From assembly GCA_020832305.1 (NCBI GenBank), contig JAFIEV010000052.1, positions 52,108-116,107 of the forward strand: a stretch of DNA of 64,000 bases, given 5' to 3'. Under the pieces are notes generated by a model, which was not told where the DNA came from, did no database searches, and was given only the letters and a program-made list of their open reading frames with translations. A program made the position numbers and the translations under genes. This document shows, piece by piece, positions 61,249 to 64,000 of the stretch. This stretch comes from Cyclobacteriaceae bacterium. Its GTDB lineage: Bacteria; Bacteroidota; Bacteroidia; Cytophagales; Cyclobacteriaceae. The first letter of the stretch is position 1; each line of letters starts with the position of its first letter.

Positions 61249-62355
61249 TTATACCTTAAGAAAGATTTTTTTTCTGTACAGCCAATATACCGGGACAAAG
61301 CAAAGGGCTCCAAATAAAAATGCCCAGATCAGGGAGGCAAGTTTGGCATCGCCCATGAGCTGAACCATAGGTTCATAGGTGAAATACTTGACAGAAGATT
61401 CACCAACGGGCAGTATCACCAGGCGGGCCAGTATTCCTGCCAGTACATAGGCAGTTATGGCATTAGCACCGAAAATCAATCCGCTTTGCGCCCATTTTTG
61501 AAACTTAAGCACGTCGATCAGATAATAAAAAAAGGCAAGGCTCATCGATGCCAACCCACCAGTATATAACACAAAAGAACTGGTCCAGAGATTTTTATTA
61601 ATAGGGAAAAACCAGTCCCAAATCACGCCTGAAATAAAGCAGCAAAATCCGGTGAAAAATAAAAAGATTACCCTGCTGTTATCAGATGTATGGTTATGAA
61701 TGTGGCGCCCCGATAACATTCCCATGATACAAGTCACCGTTGCCGGTAAAGTACTGAGCAAACCTTCAGGATCCCAGGTGCCTTCCCAGCGCATACCGGG
61801 TAAAAACATCTCATCTATCCAGTTTGTGAGATTTTTCCCGGGCTCAAGTATACCCGCCCCAATGCCTGGCACTGGTATTAAGGCCAGGGCTATCCAATAC
61901 AACAGCAAAACAGTTACTCCATACCCAATCCAGAATCGATGCGATGTAAACAGATACATAAAGGCACAAATCACAAAAACAACAGCTATTCTTTGCAATA
62001 CACCGGCCCAGCGAATGCCTTCACTAAGATCAAAAGATGGGAAAAGATGCAGGAAAATACCCAAGGCAAAAATCGTAAAACCTCGCTTGAGAATTTTTCT
62101 TGACATGCGTGGCAATTCAGCACCTCTTTGAATCTGTTTGGCATAGGCAAGCGCTACAGAAACCCCAACTATGTAGAGGAAGAATGGAAAAATTAAATCA
62201 GTAGGCGTTATCCCATGCCATTTGGCATGAAGCAATGGCGCATACACATGTTGCCATGAACCCGGATTGTTCACGATAATCATAGCTATAATGGTAAAAC
62301 CCCTGAAGGCATCCAGGGCAATCAAACGGGACGAAGTAACTTGATCCAAAGGCAT
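61249..62355 (-). CDS. NagX/DUF5009-type membrane acyltransferase (heparan-alpha-glucosaminide N-acetyltransferase-like)
   Basis: 368 residues from the ATG at 62355; the longer frame starts with TTG. About ten membrane helices and the family opening 'RLIALDAFRGFTIIAMIIVN', followed by 'DLIFPFFLYIVGVSVALAYA', 'ILKRGFTIFALGIFLHLFP', 'MRWEGTWDPEGLLSTLPATV' and 'LGGL/FGANAITAYVLAGIL'. Human HGSNAT of this family acetylates terminal glucosamine of heparan sulfate; in Bacteroidota the genes accompany amino-sugar use and cell wall recycling. The catalytic His is likely the one in 'LHAKWHGITPTDL'. It is transcribed away from the oxidoreductase gene. Confidence 0.85.
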   Translation of the reverse strand: MPLDQVTSSRLIALDAFRGFTIIAMIIVNNPGSWQHVYAPLLHAKWHGITPTDLIFPFFLYIVGVSVALAYAKQIQRGAELPRMSRKILKRGFTIFALGIFLHLFPSFDLSEGIRWAGVLQRIAVVFVICAFMYLFTSHRFWIGYGVTVLLLYWIALALIPVPGIGAGILEPGKNLTNWIDEMFLPGMRWEGTWDPEGLLSTLPATVTCIMGMLSGRHIHNHTSDNSRVIFLFFTGFCCFISGVIWDWFFPINKNLWTSSFVLYTGGLASMSLAFFYYLIDVLKFQKWAQSGLIFGANAITAYVLAGILARLVILPVGESSVKYFTYEPMVQLMGDAKLASLIWAFLFGALCFVPVYWLYRKKIFLKV

Positions 62356-62506
62356 TTTTGGTTGTATTAAAAGGATGGGCAAAAATATAAAAAGCTTTGA
62401 AATTGTCCATCATTTCGATCAGATTGCATACCTTTAGGCTAAAAGAAAAAATGATTAAATAGTATATAGCTAAAATATTACCAACGAATAACCCCGAAAA
62501 AACACT

Positions 62507-63619
62507 GTGAAAATAATTCCTTTTTGTTTTTTACTTTCTATAATGTCGCTCTGGACATTTTCCGTAACAGGCCAGAACACAGGGCCGGTAAAGCTCGCAA
62601 TCGCTGGCAGTTCGCACGGACACGTTCCCTGGATTTTGCGCCACCCTTCAGGCGATAATTATCTATTGGCGGCCATCTCTGAAACTAATAAAGTATTGCA
62701 CCAAAAGCAGGCAAAGCAATTTCAGCTTTTTGAAGATATGTTTTACGATAACCTTGAATTTATGCTTGAAAGTGTAAAACCTGAGGCCGTTTTAGCTTTT
62801 GGCAGCATACAAGATCACTTAAAGGTGGTGGAAGCCTGTGCACCCAGGGGCATTCATGTGATGGTTGAAAAACCGCTGGCTACCGGTTGGGCAGAAGCAA
62901 AAAAAATGCATGCACTGGCCAGGCAATATGGCATCCATTTGCTGGTAAATTATGAAACTACCTGGTACCCGGGTTATTACCACCTATACGATAAAGTGGT
63001 TTCAGAAAAAACCATTGGAAACATCCGGAGGGCGGTCTTTCACCATGGTCATCAGGGTCCGAAAGAAATTGGTGTAAGTGAAGAATTTTTAGCCTGGTTA
63101 ACCGACCCTGACCTGAATGGAGGCGGCGCCCTTATTGACTTCGGTTGTTATGGAGCCAATATGATGACATGGCTCATGCAAGGAAGGGAACCAATAAGTG
63201 TATGGGCCATTACACAGACCTTAAAGCCGGAATATTATTCGGCTGTGGATGATGATGCCATTATTGTCTGCGACTATGGCGATGCCACAGCAATCATACA
63301 AGCCTCGTGGAACTGGCCAATGAACAGAAAAGATGCCGAAATCTATGGTGAAAATGGTTACTTTTTTTCGCTCAACAGAAATGAGGTGGTTTCTTTGATA
63401 AATGGCAAAAAACAATCGGAGCTAATCTCAGACAAAAGCCTTGAGCTGACCTATAAACCTTTTATGTATTTTGCCGATGTGATACGGGATAAAATAAAAA
63501 TGGAGCCCTACGACCTTTCATCACCCGAAAACAACCTGGTGGTTATGAAAATCCTGGAAGCGGCAAAAATATCTGCCCGTGAAGGCAGGCTGATTTATTT
63601 CAAAGACATAGAATGGTAA
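62507..63619 (+). CDS. Secreted Gfo/Idh/MocA-family oxidoreductase
   Basis: 370 residues from GTG. Signal peptide about 1-23 ('SLWTFSVTGQN'). Rossmann domain with an altered dinucleotide loop 'LAIAGSSHGHVPWIL' instead of GxGxxG, then 'VEKPLATGWAEA' (catalytic Lys of the EKP motif) and 'GGGALIDFGCYGANMMTWL' in the C-terminal domain with 'AEIYGENGYFF'. Family enzymes oxidise or rearrange sugars using NAD(P). Export through the Sec or Tat route is common in Bacteroidota members; the cofactor would have to be tightly bound. The sulfatase and the NagX-type gene nearby fit sugar metabolism. Confidence 0.9.
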   Translation: MKIIPFCFLLSIMSLWTFSVTGQNTGPVKLAIAGSSHGHVPWILRHPSGDNYLLAAISETNKVLHQKQAKQFQLFEDMFYDNLEFMLESVKPEAVLAFGSIQDHLKVVEACAPRGIHVMVEKPLATGWAEAKKMHALARQYGIHLLVNYETTWYPGYYHLYDKVVSEKTIGNIRRAVFHHGHQGPKEIGVSEEFLAWLTDPDLNGGGALIDFGCYGANMMTWLMQGREPISVWAITQTLKPEYYSAVDDDAIIVCDYGDATAIIQASWNWPMNRKDAEIYGENGYFFSLNRNEVVSLINGKKQSELISDKSLELTYKPFMYFADVIRDKIKMEPYDLSSPENNLVVMKILEAAKISAREGRLIYFKDIEW

Positions 63620-63660
63620 TAATTAGCTGAAAAAGTCTCAGGTGCTTCTCAAGCTGTCAA

Positions 63661-63772
63661 CGAACTACGAGCTACCAACTAACAACTACGAGCTACGAGC
63701 TATGAGCTACCAGCTACGAGCTACGAGCTATGAGCTATAAGCTACCAACTACGAACTACCAGCTACGAGCTT
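63661..63772 (+). repeat. Sixteen tandem 7-bp units, consensus NNARCTA
   Basis: CGAACTA, CGAGCTA, CCAACTA, TGAGCTA, CCAGCTA and similar units follow each other without a break; positions 3 and 5-7 are nearly constant and positions 1, 2 and 4 vary. Four more units are at 63867-63894. Intergenic repeats of this design occur in other Bacteroidota; function unknown. Confidence 0.85.
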
Positions 63773-63809
63773 AAAATATCCTTGCCATTCCAAAGGCACA
63801 CTACCAACT

Positions 63810-63865
63810 AAACAATTAAACAATTAAACGATTAAACAACTCAACATCTAAACACTCAAAACCCT
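63810..63865 (+). repeat. Seven 8-bp units, consensus AAACAATT
   Basis: AAACAATT, AAACAATT, AAACGATT, AAACAACT, CAACATCT, AAACACTC, AAAACCCT: an array that decays to the right, placed between the two blocks of 7-bp units. Confidence 0.7.
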
Positions 63866-63866
63866 A

Positions 63867-63894
63867 CCAGCTATGAGCTACGAACTATGAGCTA
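63867..63894 (+). repeat. Second block of four 7-bp units
   Basis: CCAGCTA, TGAGCTA, CGAACTA, TGAGCTA, the same unit family as at 63661-63772, after the 8-bp array. Confidence 0.75.
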
Positions 63895-64000
63895 TATGAA
63901 CTCCAACAACAGAAAAAAAATGACAGAAATTCAAATCAAAGAGTTCTGAGGCTGATTTCGAGCAGGATGCCAGGAAAGCTTGTCCTTAGCAGGATGAATC

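Larger units (their letters stand above)
63620..64000 (+). other. Non-coding right end with simple repeats
   Basis: 381 bp after the oxidoreductase gene. It is filled by the repeats listed separately, then AGCAGGATG appears twice (63961-63969 and 63988-63996). A nine-codon frame at 63920-63949 is too short to support. No gene is seen before the window ends. Confidence 0.6.

Noticed and set aside
63920..63949. Nine-codon frame MTEIQIKEF at the right end
   Set aside because: Too short and unsupported; likely chance sequence after the repeats.
1..64000. CRISPR arrays, tRNA or rRNA genes, insertion sequences, prophage
   Set aside because: None of the required repeat-spacer pattern, cloverleaf, rRNA core or transposase/integrase genes was seen on either strand.

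Overview
The window looks like chromosomal DNA from an AT-rich, non-fermenting member of the Bacteroidota, most probably a Cytophagales-type organism. The evidence is the gldA-gldF-gldG gliding operon, a secreted protein with a type-A T9SS sorting domain, TonB/CarboxypepD_reg receptors, a hybrid two-component regulator of the HTCS type, a Rho with a long charged N-terminal insert, promoters of the form TTTG-N20-TAnnTTTG, mostly absent Shine-Dalgarno sequences, and a flexirubin-free carotenoid operon with CruF and CrtZ. No species is claimed. No rRNA, tRNA, phage, IS element or CRISPR array was recognised.

Layout. 1-10.1 kb: a truncated glycosyltransferase, an Omp85-like barrel, the Mg2+ pair mgtC-like/mgtE, an OmpR/HK pair, a degenerate sHSP, a broken VapC-type PIN toxin gene (7510-7908) and a PorT-like barrel. 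8.8-12 kb: rho-ahcY with a clear promoter and terminator. 12.4-19 kb: a secreted propeller/toroid protein, serS, a prolyl oligopeptidase whose lipoprotein signal peptide is cut off by an amber codon, a GNAT and DUF4286. 19-25.5 kb: a carotenoid cluster (cruF, CarH-like MerR/B12 photoreceptor, ECF sigma, crtI, crtB, ispH, crtZ) with repeated TTTGTTTAA/TTAAACAAA operators over the sigma promoter. 25.6-30.5 kb: a TonB-dependent receptor and an AsmA-like protein, convergent.

30.8-37.6 kb is the most unusual part: six genes that all overlap their neighbours, encoding a PqqD-like peptide-binding protein, an ATP-grasp ligase, a fold-III PLP decarboxylase, a urea-transporter/M23-peptidase fusion, an outer-membrane TPR/beta-barrel protein and a secreted TPR protein. 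It reads as a modification-plus-envelope-export system that I cannot match to a named pathway.

37.7-47.1 kb: a periplasmic peroxiredoxin, a 1362-residue HTCS, and gldA-gldF-gldG-DUF4340. 47.2-57.8 kb: a large CotH-kinase/T9SS protein co-transcribed behind a multi-PAS hybrid kinase, a sulfatase and a small membrane protein. 57.9-61.2 kb: an ECF sigma operon flanked by two aspartate-rich DUF4382-like lipoproteins and carrying a one-TM/beta-barrel putative anti-sigma protein. 61.2-63.6 kb: a NagX/DUF5009-type acyltransferase and a secreted Gfo/Idh/MocA oxidoreductase. The right end (63.66-63.9 kb) is made of 7-bp and 8-bp tandem repeats.

Several listed starts were moved from TTG or in-frame upstream codons to a downstream ATG; this is stated in each entry.
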